64,000 bases of DNA from Himantopus leucocephalus (Eukaryota > Chordata > Aves > Charadriiformes > Recurvirostridae): assembly GCA_003993805.1 (NCBI GenBank), contig RSEF01000003.1, positions 65,173,406 to 65,237,405 of the forward strand, given 5' to 3'. A program made the translations under genes and the position numbers. Below the pieces are notes generated by a model. That model was not told the DNA's origin and ran no database searches. It worked only from the letters and a program-made list of their open reading frames with translations. Each line of letters starts with the position of its first letter. Within the stretch, counting starts at the first letter, position 1. Positions 13,596-25,720 of this stretch are shown in pieces.

Positions 13596-15828
13596 CTATT
13601 CCTGATGAGAATAAAATGTAATATAATGCCACAGGAAAAACTATATCCTCTACAACCATAACATTTATCAAAAATCCATTTACATCTCACCATGGTCACA
13701 CCATGCGCACACACATATAAATATATATGCACAAAACTTGATCCAGCTGGTGTTGCCTGTAAGCCAGGTAACTTGATGCAACAAGTCCTATCACACTTAG
13801 TCCCACAGTCTCAGACGTCTTCATGCCCAACCATTATAACCAGCCAAACAGTATTCATCTTTCAATTTCCATCAGGCTTTTAATTATGCTGCAGTAGATT
13901 TAGTCTAATATACAGTAATCTACAGGCTGCTGCTTCATAGCGTCTTACCCTAAAGCTAATCCAAGGTCTGATACGTAACAAATACTTTATACTATTACTT
14001 TATCAAAAGAGGAAACAACAATTTATGGTTCAGGACCAAGCCACAAAAATCTCTATTTGACAGCTTGTCGGGCACTTATGGTACCTTCCAAGCACGCACT
14101 TACTTATTAACAGTACCAGGTAGTAATGCATCCAGAAAGATAAGGTTAAGTGTGTTTGGATAACAGGGATTTAAATTGTCATATTTTAATGTATTTCTTT
14201 CTCGTAATTCAGTATTTTAAGATGACGTGATAATTTTGCAGCTCTTGAACATTTCAATATTTCAAGGTGCTGTTCAAAAGGTAGTGTCATATCTTTGTAT
14301 GTCATCTGCTTTATTTTTTCTTTATGTAGTGCATAAGGACTTTTCAATGGGTATTTTAAAATCTACATTGATTAATGAATAATGCCAATGGAGAAAGCTT
14401 TTATTTTCTGAATGTTAGAGAGTAAATCGCATCAGTTAGAAGTGCTTTCTATGTTAAGATTTGTGTAATGTTTAAGGAGAGAACAAAGCCATCATTTTTC
14501 TTCTCCTCCTTCAAAAACAGGAACAAAAAAACTCTTCATTAAAGTGGTTAAGAAATCCCAGGAAAAAAAAAGAGTAGATGAAAAGGCATGGCATCCCCTC
14601 TTTCATGTGATATGAATGCAATTCTACAAAGAATCCCTCTCCTTTTTCTTTCTGTCATAATAATACTACTTACTAGCTATAATTTTTACAGTGTTTCCTT
14701 CGACTGAGTTATAAAATGCATTTTCATTAACTTGATACTTTTAAAAAAAAAATCTTCAGCATCTTTTAGAGAGATGATGTCCATTTAACTATTTCATGTA
14801 CTGTGATCAATTGTGAAGGAGCTGAAGGAATGGATGGATAGGATATTTTATACTCTTTACACTCTTGGAAAACATATATTTTCTTTGGATTTTTTTTTCA
14901 ATTTGTTGTTTATTTCTTCTTGCATATTTGGAGCTTACCATGAGAATAAAGCCAACAGCAAAGGATTGCTATGCCAGTATGGAAGTAAAACATAGCAAGG
15001 ACCATTAATTACAAAAGACACTGGGCTTTTCCTTTATTCCAGAATAAAAGGTGGGAAAATTTGGCCTCAAAGTATTTAAGATGAGAGAATTTGTGCTTTT
15101 ATCATCTATGCATTGAAAAGAATGATGTTCTGTACTAGGAACTTAAACAGTATTTACACAGGACTATGTAAGAAGCAGGAAGAAAAGAAAACAAATTATT
15201 TTCTACTCTCTTGTGCATTCAGGGGACGAAGTCATACCATTTCATACCATCCTGATTACACTGAAACTCTGCAAAACCCTGTTTTAGACACATTTCTTCA
15301 GTCAGATGGAAGAAGGAAAGTGATTAGTCCACAAGAGCCTGGGGAAGTGTAAGTGCATACTATAATATTTTGGGGATATTTTCAGCGTTACACTGGCTAT
15401 AAATATTTAACAACAACTTAAATAGCATTAGATTCTGAGAAATAATTTTGGACCCAGTTTAAGCCATCTTCTGATCTGACAGGCTGCTTTCTAATTAAAC
15501 TGATTTGCATTTCATTTCCACACTTTCTGTTGGTCTATATATAGGCAATACCAACTATTCTTCATGTATTATTTATATATTCTAGGGACCAGATTTGTAC
15601 ACATACAGTTCTAGTCCATTTGAAGTGCTTAAAAATGAATTAACTGAGGAATTCATAGATAGAAACCGTAAAGCACAGGCTAATCCTATCTACAATTAGT
15701 TAGGTTTATGAGGATGGCATTAGAAGCATGTAGTTAGCAATTCAGTTCAACAGTATCACTTACTGTTGATGATTTGCAAAATTTTGCACAAATAGTTGTG
15801 GAGTGGACAGATTACAAGCCTTTGGTGT

Positions 15829-15988
15829 TTCTGTTGCAATATTTGGTTCTGTTATACCTTATTATAATGTCTTTAAAATGGTAATCTTACAATTAAGGAT
15901 CAATGTGTTCCTACTGCAATATCTGCATTAACTATATCTTATTAGCTTGTCTTAAAAATGGTAATCTCACAAGTCAGGATCAATGTGG
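15829..15988. repeat. 80-bp tandem duplication, diverged
   Basis: Two adjacent units of exactly 80 bp can be aligned without gaps. Shared blocks include TGCAATAT, ATGGTAATCT and AGGATCAATGTG, each offset by 80. The copies differ at many positions, so the duplication is old. Confidence 0.8.
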
Positions 15989-17309
15989 GATAACCAGCAT
16001 TGCATAATTCTGCTGTTAAGTTAAACATTTAAACATTTAAAATTTTATAGCCATGAAAGAGCTCGCATTCAATGCTGTGGTTCTATTCTATTTCTGAATG
16101 ACTTACAATGATCTAAATTCATTGATTTGCATTTTGTAACAAACAATGAGTACAACTAATAATATGATATTTGAAAAAAAAATATTTTTAATGCTGTTTA
16201 TACTGATTCAAGTGGCTATTAAGAGAACAAAAGAAGCATAGCAACTATTTTCTTTCCTACGGTTTTATTTGGTCCTAGATTTTTTTTCTGATATAAGCTA
16301 GATTGAAAGTCCCAGCAATGGAAAATCCACCCAGAAGAACCTGAAGAGGCTAAAAGTATCATGGTCTGATCTGTGGATGATAAAGCTAACATACAAAAAA
16401 AAAGAGAAAATAAATAGAGAATATGGACAAGGAATCCAGGTTACACTCTGCATATTAAAACTTTATTCCTTGCAGAAAAGAAAAATTTCAGCAAGTAAAT
16501 GTAAAGATTTTTGACATTTACTGGTAATTTTCCCTATCACTCCTATGACCTAATTAGAGAGATTTTTATTTAAGTTATTTTAAAAAAATAAATTTATACC
16601 TTTGGAGCTGTCAGAATTCCTAGTCTCACACTTCATTTATAGGTGATGATAAGGAGTTTCAGCTCCTACTCTTCTATTAAATGGTGTTCCGTATATTTTT
16701 AATCACTCTGAGCAATAAAAGGAGCTGACTCTCTGAGGTTTTCCATGCAGATTTCTGTTCCCCAATTTGATTTACAAGGTTAAAGTGATTACAGAGGCAA
16801 AGCAGTCAGTTTTTGGTTGATCTTTGAGAAAAGGATGCATCAGCTAGCTGTGCATCATATATACAGTGAGAATAAGAAGTGTCAACTATTCAAAGAGTGC
16901 TTAAAAACATTGGTTTTCAGTGTTTCACTTACTGTGCTGTTTGCCTATAAAGCACCATGACAGAATCAAAGCCATGGTGCTAGTTTTTTAATTTATCCTA
17001 ACCAACTTAGAGAATTCTATCCTCAATAGTGGGGCTGGGTGAGATGGCAAGAATTCAGATTTATGAAGAGCTTTCAGAATTTTAAATTTCTTTTCCATTA
17101 CAAGGGAATCATTTGGGTACAGAAAATGAAACTAGGCAGGCTCAAACCAAAAGACAGCCAATAGCTTTTACTTAGTGCTTTTTGATGCAAATTCAAGTCA
17201 CTGTTCAAAGAGAAGGGTCTTGATTCTGTAGTTAAAAAGTCTGAAGTACTTTCATCACAAAACTTTTGCATTTCAGTACTACGAAAGGCAGAACTTTGGA
17301 AGTGTCCAC

Positions 17310-17725
17310 CCCATCTGCTCAAGCTACAGCATGTTACTCAGGGCATGTTGTTCAGCTGGGTTCTGAATATTTCCAAAGATGGAGGCTCTATAACATCTCT
17401 GGGCAACCTGTTGTAGTGTTTGACCACTCTTACTGTGAAGAGAGGTTTTTTTGTGTGTGTTTTTTTTTCTCTCACATTTAAATTGAATGTATTTTATTTC
17501 AGTTTATGCTCTACACCTCTTGTCTAGTAGCTGGGTTCCAGTGAAAAAAGTTTGAGCCTCTCTTCATTATCTTCCCTCATCAGGTACTTATACACATTGA
17601 TCAGTTGTCCCCTGAGCTGCCTTCTCTTCTTGAGGCTGAACAGTCCCAGCTCTGTCAGCCTCTCCTGTAACCTTCAGAAAGGCTGTGGTCAGTTTGCTTT
17701 CAGTTGTTATACGTCCCTCAGAAGA
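17310..17725 (-). mobile_element. CR1 LINE fragment, 3' part
   Basis: The + strand reads as the complement of the end of CR1 ORF2 and the 3' UTR: a TCTGCTCAAG block, ATTTCCAAAGATGGAGGCTC, CTCTGGGCAACCTGTTG, then CTTCTCTTCTTGAGGCTGAA and CAGTCCCAGCTCTGTCAGCC. The element therefore lies on the minus strand with its 3' end at the low coordinate. The extreme 3' tail is missing and the middle (about 17445-17520) is heavily altered, with T runs. It is an inactive, 5'-truncated copy. Confidence 0.85.
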
Positions 17726-20528
17726 ACCTTAAAGCATTGTAGTTAAAATACAGGACACTGGGTGAAGGGTAATACTTACTCAGTGATACTTATTCAGTGA
17801 GCCTGCATCACTGGGAAATGAGTGAAAAAGGAATACTTAACCGGGAAATGCAATACAGACAAAATAAATAGCTGATGCTGTGGCTTTTTCAGATCAAGAA
17901 TGCCAAAACCCATGCAAACACCGTGTGCTGGGATGCAACACATTTGTTTGTTTCTAATTAGGGGTGACATATCAGGACAGAGACACTTTGACAGTGCAAT
18001 ACATACATGTGGTCCTAGACACTATAATATCAACATTGAAGTTTTAATAATGTCTTTGCTTCAGTTACATCTGTTCAGTAAATTCCTACTAGAAAGTGCT
18101 TCTCTAAGGTGAAGTCTGTTCACAACAGCTACCGGACATCAAGTGTTTTGACAATTCTTTATTGATATAAAGCTCAGCCTCTTAACGTGCCTCTCAGATA
18201 GTGCTTCAATATGCTTATCCTTCTGAGGTAGCTGTAAAAAACAGTTCTTTCATCAAATATGCTACACATTCTTACATTTCAGCAACAATAAATTAACTGC
18301 TCAAGCAGTTGAAATTCTCAAATTAGTTTCAATACATGGTTTGACCTGCATAAAAATAAATAATTTGCACCTATTTTTTGTGCATTATGTTCAACTAATG
18401 AAGACAAATGTATTAATTTGTTTTAGTTACAGAAGAACTGAAGCTCAGCACTTTTATGCATGTATAAGTGATGAATATTACAGTCCAAATTACATGAAGG
18501 ATTACAGATTAAGTGCAGGCAAGCAGAAGAAAAAAAGTCTCCTGTGGTCGTACATGGTTTCCTATTTATTCCTATAGAGACAAATTTGTTTATATGTCTC
18601 ATCTCCAAGGACTGGTAAAAAATGCTCATATTACGTAATTTGTATGGTCTGAAGGGAATAAGTAGCTTCAAGAGAACTAGGGTGTCTTAACAATAAAACC
18701 AAAGGATTGCTTAGAAATGATTTTTTTATTATTATTTTTTGTCGTGCTTTAGATTTTTGAAAATTATAGGCAGGGGAAAATGTTTATACTTTTAGTATTG
18801 AAGTTCAGAGTGCAAAAATTGCACAGAGTTCATCACACTTACTATTTGGAATTACTTAAGAAGGTATAATATATATACTTAAACACATATACACATTTTC
18901 TACATAGACAGAGTGCTGGACTGTAGGATGGAAATTCTCATCCAGAAGCAGTACTTTACAACAGGTAATAGACATGGATAGCTCAGATATCCCTAGTGTC
19001 CCACACAATATAAACAGGAAACAGCTGCAGAGTCTGAAATCTCAACAAGGATTAAATTGAAAGCCAGTGTTGACTGTTGAGTTTAGTACTTTACAGAGGA
19101 AATCCAGAAATATATTTTCATCAATGTAAAATTTAAACTTCTGAACTGTTTAGTATTTTCAGATATGTAGAATTTGTTTTCAGTTATATTAACCAAGGGT
19201 ATTGTTAACAATTTTGGGGACTAAATTAATACATCGTTTGCCTGTTATTTCCTTCAGTTTTAGAACTGCCTGCTTTTTGAAAGGTTCCTGCATCATTCAT
19301 ATCTGTGGCTTTGTTGGTTTTACATAAATATATTCAAACATAGATGTGTAAAAAGCATAAACCTTCTGTTTACCAGTTAGAGTCAGACACAACTGAGTTA
19401 CTGTAAGAGTAGAAGCAAAGCAAGATCTCACTAACTGTATCTGTGGAGCCTAGGATGTTCTCTGTCTTGTATTTCTTCAAATAAGGCAACATACAATTCT
19501 GATTTTAGAAAATTATGCAATATTTAAGAGAAGTAATAGAAACATTTTAAAAAAATGCCTGCCTTTTTTCTCCTGGAAAAAAATGTCTAAAATTATGTCC
19601 TGCATTGATCACTGACTGCCAAATGTACAAATTAACTGAAAGGAATGATCTAATCAGGCTCATTGCCAGTCATTGTGCCCAATGTCATTGTTTTCTAGCC
19701 TTGCCTGAGATTTAAGGAACATTTTTCTAACATGCCTTTTCAAAACATGTCACCTATTCAGTTTGGTGGAAGTGAGAAAAGAGAATGATGTTAGGACACA
19801 GAAAGCAGCCCTAGTTACAGTAAGTGCCTCACTTCGGAGAGTAAGGAAGGCTGATAAACTCTATGGATCTTTTGGTTTTTTTAGAAATGTATTTAACACA
19901 AGCCAGTGTTTTCATGTCTTGTAGCTCTCTTGATACCATAATGTTGTGTGATTCTTAGCCTAGACCTACAGAGGAAGAGACAAAAAGAACTAAAAATTGA
20001 AGAAGTACCAATGTGAAGGGGGATAAAAACTATACTGCTCAAGTTCTGCAAAGTGTGAGATAGAATGAAGGCAAGGAATGGAAAAGAAAGGTTTTTTAAA
20101 ATATGGAAAACTCACTTTGACATCTCCTCCCCTCGTCCTGCAACTACTCACTTCTGTTAAATTACAACCGTTTTATTTCTGCCACGGAGATACACTGCAT
20201 CTTTTTGCAACTGTCACAAAACAGGGAAGGTTCTCAGGATTGTCTTCAGACGCAATTTAAGAGTTGGCTGTGCAGAAATCCCATTTCCTTTTCCAAATCC
20301 CAGTTTATTTGCTGTCACTACTTTCTTCATACTATGACTAGTGCTCATCCAGCCTCATTAGCAGCTACATAGTTATACACAGTATTCTGCCAGTTTAGGT
20401 CACTAAACCAGCTCATATAGTTGTCAGGTTTTGCAAAATGCAGCCACCCTATGCCAGTTTAAAATGACAGTGAGACTTCAGCCTTACTTTTTTATTCACG
20501 TGTGTTATAGGTAGAAATGTTATGCCTA

Positions 20529-20752
20529 GGAGTTTTTTGTTTGGAGTTTTTTGGTTGTTTTTATTCAAATGAATGATCTGGTTCCCAGAATCAGATAAAT
20601 AAATCTTTACTAGACCTGTTTGTTCTAACAGAAGTAAATNGGAGTTTTTTGTTTGGAGTTTTTTGGTTGTTTTTATTCAAATGAGTGATCTGGTTCCCAG
20701 AATCAGATAAATAAATCTTTACTAGCCCTGTTGGTTCTAACAGAATTAAACN
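20529..20752. repeat. 111-bp direct duplication, each copy ending in one N
   Basis: Copy 1 is 20529-20639 with N at 20640. Copy 2 is 20641-20751 with N at 20752. Both begin GGAGTTTTTTGTTTGGAG, and they differ at about five positions (for example GAATGATC against GAGTGATC). Single undetermined bases exactly at the unit ends are unusual and suggest that assembly or gap filling placed two alleles or two copies end to end. A true tandem duplication is also possible. Confidence 0.85.
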
Positions 20753-21105
20753 GACTGACTTGTGCACCTGTACAGGAACAGTAAAAAGAAGCATATAGAA
20801 TGGAAGTACTAAGTGTGTTACAGACTCTCATCAAACACTTCTTTAGAGAAAAAAGTCTGTCTTTTCCTGCAAATCTGTCCTGATAGAGCATTTTGGAGGC
20901 AAAAGAGATCTTCATCTTCTAATCAAGAAGACCAAAACTCTATCAGAACTGAACATTGTCAAGAGTTGAAATAATGTGATGCCTGATGACATTCTCCACA
21001 CTAAAACATATTGGGAATACTGAAATAAGGTGTAGGTATTCAGCAATTAAAATAAAACATTCCAAACCAAACCTTTCGGTGACTCTTATAATCTTCTCTA
21101 AGAAC

Positions 21106-21198
21106 AAAAGCAAAAAAAGACAAAGAGAAAAAAGAAGAAGAGGAGGAGAAGGGGAAGAAAAAAAGAAAGGGAAAGAATAAAGAATAAAGAATAAAGAA
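21106..21198. repeat. Purine-rich low-complexity tract at the gap edge
   Basis: An almost pure A/G tract (AAAAAGACAAAGAGAAAAAAG, then AAGAAGAGGAGGAGAAGGGG) passes into three copies of AGAATAAAGAATAA-type repeats and stops at the run of N. Such tracts often break assemblies. Confidence 0.85.
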
Positions 21199-21298
21199 NN
21201 NNNNNNNNNNNNNNNNNNNNNNNNNNNNNNNNNNNNNNNNNNNNNNNNNNNNNNNNNNNNNNNNNNNNNNNNNNNNNNNNNNNNNNNNNNNNNNNNNN
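21199..21298. other. Assembly gap of 100 N between GRIK2 and LAMA2 sequence
   Basis: Exactly 100 N. A round 100 is commonly used for a gap of unknown size. To the left is intronic DNA continuous with a GRIK2 exon. To the right are the 3' end of a CR1 element and then DNA continuous with LAMA2 exon 9. Neither gene shows a further exon between its last recognised exon and the gap. Confidence 0.95.
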
Positions 21299-21362
21299 GT
21301 TGGACTTGATGATCTGAAAGGTCCCTTCCAACCTCAACGATGCTATGATTCTATGATTCTAT
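21299..21362 (+). mobile_element. CR1 LINE 3' end, directly after the gap
   Basis: The sequence TTGGACTTGATGATCTGAAA, GGTCCCTTCCAACCTCAACG, ending in GATTCTATGATTCTAT, is the terminal part of an avian CR1 with its short ATTCTATG-type repeat tail. It lies on the + strand, and its body is lost in the gap. Confidence 0.92.
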
Positions 21363-24300
21363 ATAACATTGCTACGAAAGAATATTTGAAAAGCATTCTT
21401 GAAGATTCAAACCCAAAAATACACTATACAAGCTAGAAAAATAATATTTCATTTCAGAATGCCGAGTGAAACATGTGAGGACAAAGTTATACTAAGATCA
21501 TCAAAACAGAAATTATACATGCTTAATATACAAAAGTATTCCCTTTTCTCCTGAAACAATGCCTGGTCAATTATAAAGTGACTCCGTCATGCCCTTCTCT
21601 TATCTACCAGAACCTGATGACAATGACAGGATGCAGTCATTTAAATGCTCTTGTTGCATTCATCGATGTACCAGTTATTATGGTATTTGCTACAATTTTC
21701 CATTTTAATTGTCACTTGCCTACAGTATTCAAGCACACAGAGAATGTACACCCTCCAGCTTTATTTTCCTTGAGAACTCTTCACCGTGACTTTATATCCC
21801 CAGTGATCTTCCTTATTATAGTATTTCCATTTTAGTTTAATGTTTTTAATCTTCCCGACTCATTTGCTTACCACACATTTAAGCATATTCCCATCTTACA
21901 CCAAGCAAACAATTTATCCTTAAACAACCAGCCAGCAAACTCTGAGACGTATTTCAGCCTACCCAGTGTGTATTCATTCTGGTTCACAGGTGAATAGGTA
22001 GATTCCTTCAGACAGATCATGCTTTCCAGCCTTTCTTTTATGAAGGCTCCCCAGTGCTTCAAACCCAACTGCTGCCCAGAGTGAGCAGTGTACAGTAAAA
22101 AGAATTTTATCAGGGTGTTGAATATAAATTAGAGAAAGAAAAAAAAAAAAGGTAAAAAGTGATCTGCTTTCAGGATAGTTTTATGCTAAAAATTATATCC
22201 AGACCTGCTCTTGATTCTAACACAACCTCTTTCATTACCACAAAAATCTTTCCCTAGAAGTAAAGTTAAAAAAGTCCTTTCCTTTCAGCTAGCATTATTG
22301 TGTTTTTTATGTTGAGTAAGACGTTACAGTCACAAATCTGGCCCGCTGGTCCAAATGCTATAATCAAACATAATGTGCAAGAAGTAAACAGTTTTCCTAT
22401 TGTGTTGGAACCTTATTTAGTACAAGAAGTAAAGAAAAGCAAATAAAGAGAAGAAACAAGGAGCAAAGAACAGGACCATTGTAAGCAGAACAGCTACAAA
22501 GCCCAATTATGTGTAAAGCTGACTTATTTTTGTTCTCGTGGTCTTAAAATTGGTAAATAAAGTAAGATAAATATCAGAACTCTCCTCTGGCCACTGTCTA
22601 GACAGTGCAAACTGTCCACTTCTCACTGGACTTCCAGGACGGGGCAGGACACAGGCAACTGGTTTCAGGAACAAATGAATGGACTACTTTGGAGAGGCAA
22701 TTCCATATATGATGGCTGTTACTTAAGTAACAATTGTTGTGCTTGTCATATATGAGAAGTAGTTTAAACACACAGAATAACCTCTACAGTAAGTAAGTTG
22801 GAAAGAGGAGACATCAATGGGTTTAAAAAGCAATAAAGGAAAAAAAATTACTTCACATGTTACAAACAGCAGATTCAACAGAGATTAAGAATACTCTAAT
22901 GTGATCAAAAGCAACAGGCCTCTAACTAACTGCAGCCGAATGAGTCGAGTTTCAGGAAGATCAGGAGAAGCTGGTTACAGTCAAGGCAGAAAATGATGAG
23001 AGTTTTAATTTTGTGAAGAGAACAAAAGAACTCTCTGTTTCTCGGGACTGGAGGAACTGCTAGAGATACGAAACTTGTTTGAATGCCTGGGGCTAGATGA
23101 GCAGGACTGGCCACTTGCCAATAAAAGTAAAAGGAGGCAAAACAGAGAGAGAGAATCCAATTTTGGATATGTTATCTTCAAGATGGCGGCACAACTCCTT
23201 TCTTGATTTATTAGAATAATAATGATCTTTAGATTAGATGGATGGAGACAATAGAGAAAAAGCAAGAAAGGAAAGGAGGGGTCCAAACAGGAGTTTTATT
23301 CTCTTCCGAGAGAGGTCTAGAAAAGAGGCAAGGGAAGAATTTGCCAGAAAGAAGATCAGAGGATTAAAAAGGCAGGAGAAGAAACAAGAAGCAAGGTGTT
23401 AAAGCACAGTACCACCCAGTCAGATTCAGAAAGTGTAAGCAGATTTAGAAAGCAACTTTGAGAGGCTTTAGATATGTTTAATATTCAGAGGCAAGAGTAA
23501 GACATTATGAGACCTCCTAACGACACTGTTACTGACAACCAAGCAAGATGGAAAAACGTCTTTATCTTTTTGCTTCCCTCTTTCCACGAGAGAAGAGCTG
23601 ACAGCCCATTAACTGCCTTCCATCTGCCAGGCCCCCGGAGAGTGACCCGCACCAGTGGCCAGCACAGAAAGTGTGAAAAGAAAGACTGCAGCAGCAACAG
23701 CCAGGAACCGAGAGACCAAGCAGCTGCTTATCACCCAATTTCTTTGAATTAATCATTCTTCCATCTCAGAATCATAGCCTCAGTATTTTACAAAAGCACT
23801 GAATGTCAGTAGTGGCAAATGTTTGAATAAAAGTTGTCCTTTTTAATAGTATGAGAGGTTTCTTTGTTAAGTCTGTCATCTGCGTAACCTGTACACTCTC
23901 ACCCACAGGTGTCGTACAGGTATCGCACAGTCTTGCTGTGTTTCTTCCAGTTTTGGGATTCATCCTCTCTTTTGCTCCTACTGTCACTCCTACCAGTCCA
24001 TGTGATATACTGTACTGGGTGTCCATGCCCAGGAGCTGGCAACGGTGGGGGGCTGCAGGGTGGCCTCTGTGAGAAACAGCTGGGGCTGCCCCATGCCAGA
24101 CACAGACAGTTCCAGTCGGCCCCAACAGCCCCACTGCAGGGCCCGTCTGAGCCCCTCAGCCAGATGGGTCAGAGAAGGTCAGAGGAGAAGGAGTGGGAGG
24201 AGAAGGTGCTCCAGGCACCGGAGCAGAGATCCCCCTCCAGCCCCTGGAGGAGACCATGGTGGAGCAGATATCCACACCGCACACCATGAGGTACCCCATG

Positions 24301-25620
24301 AGAGAACAGGTGGTTATTTCCTGAAAGAACACCCATGGTGGAGCAGATTTTTTTTCCTAAAGGACTGCAGCCCATGGGAAGGACCCTCGCTGGAGCAAGG
24401 GAAAAGCGTGAGGAGAAAGGAGTGTCAGAGAGGAACCATTATGACCACTACCCCATTCCCCGTCCCCCTGCGCCACCTGTGGTAGGTGGGGAGGAGGTAG
24501 AGGAGTTGGGAATGAAGGACTGAAGTTGAGCCTGAAAACAAAACAAAAAAAGGAGGTGGGGGAGGAAGGTGTTTTTTTAATGTTTGTCTTTGTTTACCAC
24601 TATCTGAATCTATTTAAATTGGCAATAAGTCAAATTAATTTTCCCCAAATTGAGTCTGTTTTGCCCATGACAGTAATTGGTAAGCAATCTCCTGGTCTTT
24701 ACCTTGACCTGTGAGCCGCTTCATCTTATTTTCTCCCCCTGTCTTGCTGAGAAGAGCAGTGAGAGAGCAGCTGGGTGGGCAGCTGCAGCTGGCAAAGGTC
24801 AACCCCCCATATATACCACTGTGACAGTAATCAGTATCATTTTATTGAACTGATGTAATCAGTCCGTGGTTGTTAAGAGGAGATTTTACATCTCTGGGCC
24901 CTGTATTTGCATCTCTGCTATGCTGCTTTTATGTCCCATTGATCTCTATTTCAAATAAGATTGCTACAAAATCCCTTGTCAATAGACTGTAAGTAGCGCA
25001 ATTAAACATCTCTTAAGAACTGATCTTGAGTTTTGTTGTTGTCTTCCTACAGTATTTTCAGAAGTTTGTCAACAAAAGAACCAGAAAAATATGGCAATTC
25101 ATTGTTTCCAAAGCACAAGGGCACAGTTTAGTCTCTCTTTGAAGACAGCTTTTATGGGGCTATGGTAAGCAGCTTGTAATCCTACATTAATAATATAGAT
25201 GGCACACAAATATGACACCTTTCCAACAGATTTTTTTTCTGGGTTTCTAACAGAAATATGCTTAGAGAGGAAAAGAGATTAATCATTATGGTTGTACTAG
25301 TTTTAATCTCTGCTGCAGAAGAAGAAAGCTCTTTAAAGCCAAAATTCTCAAATATATTCCATGGGGAATACTCTTCCAAATATACCCAAGTTTGCAAGCC
25401 ATGAATATGAAAGAAGCCTCAGCAAACTTGTGAATATAAAATCTGAGTTTTCAAAGAAAAGTATCATAAGAATGCAGGTGAAGTATTGTTTGCATGAATT
25501 AAATGTTAAAAAAAAAAATTATTTTTTTTTTTTTAAAGGCGATATCACAAATGTGATCCAGCTTTTCTTTGACCATTGCTGAACTTAAGCTTTAACATCA
25601 CTGTCTTTTAGGGATCTTAC
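21363..25620 (-). other. LAMA2: LAMA2 intron 9 (partial)
   Basis: This is non-coding DNA downstream (transcript sense) of LAMA2 exon 9. The exon expected next, coding for more laminin EGF-like repeats, is not present before the gap. The stretch contains one LTR (about 24031-24815) and a GC-richer block around it. The open frames at 23.5-24.5 kb follow the base composition of the LTR and are not recognisable proteins. The rest is unique AT-rich sequence. Confidence 0.7.
24031..24815 (+). mobile_element. Solo LTR of an avian endogenous retrovirus (ERVL-like, subfamily not set)
   Basis: A GC-richer block in AT-rich intron matches, from my memory of bird genomes, a common long terminal repeat. 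It has CAGCTGGGGCTGCCCCATGC near the start, repeated ATGGTGGAGCAGAT and CAGCCCATGGGAAGGACC units in the middle, CCCCATTCCCCGTCCCCCTG, GAAGTTGAGCCTG, then an AT-rich stretch and AATTTTCCCCAAATTGAGTC, TCTGTTTTGCCCATGACAG and GGTCAACCCCCCAT at the end. No internal retroviral genes flank it, so it is probably a solo LTR. The borders are approximate and I could not confirm a target-site duplication. The class is inferred from recall. Confidence 0.6.
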
Positions 25621-25720
25621 CTCCTTCTGCATGTTTCTCGTCTTTGACGCAGGTATCATGTAAAGACCCATTTGGATCACAGGAACACGGCTGACATGGA
25701 TCTGGGCTATCTGGCAATAC
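25621..25720 (-). CDS. LAMA2: LAMA2 exon 9: laminin EGF-like repeat segment
   Basis: A 100-bp exon lies between the acceptor TTTTTATAG and the donor GTAAGA. It gives 33 codons plus one base: VLPDSPDPCQPCSCDP, then NGSLHDTCVKDEKHAEG. Human LAMA2 exon 9, as I recall it, also has 100 bp and reads very similarly (PCQPCHCDP, CVKDEKHA). It covers the end of one laminin-type EGF-like (LE) repeat and the start of the next, with the CQPCSCDP cysteine pattern. It follows exon 8 in transcript order after a 1,409-bp intron and leaves phase 1. It is the last LAMA2 exon visible before the 21.2 kb gap. Confidence 0.93.

Noticed and set aside
21868..22068. 66-codon minus-strand open frame considered as LAMA2 exon 10
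   Set aside because: It lacks the cysteine spacing of laminin EGF-like repeats and any match to the expected sequence.
23909..24485. Overlapping open frames up to 146 codons
   Set aside because: They follow the GC-rich LTR and are low-complexity in translation; no known protein.
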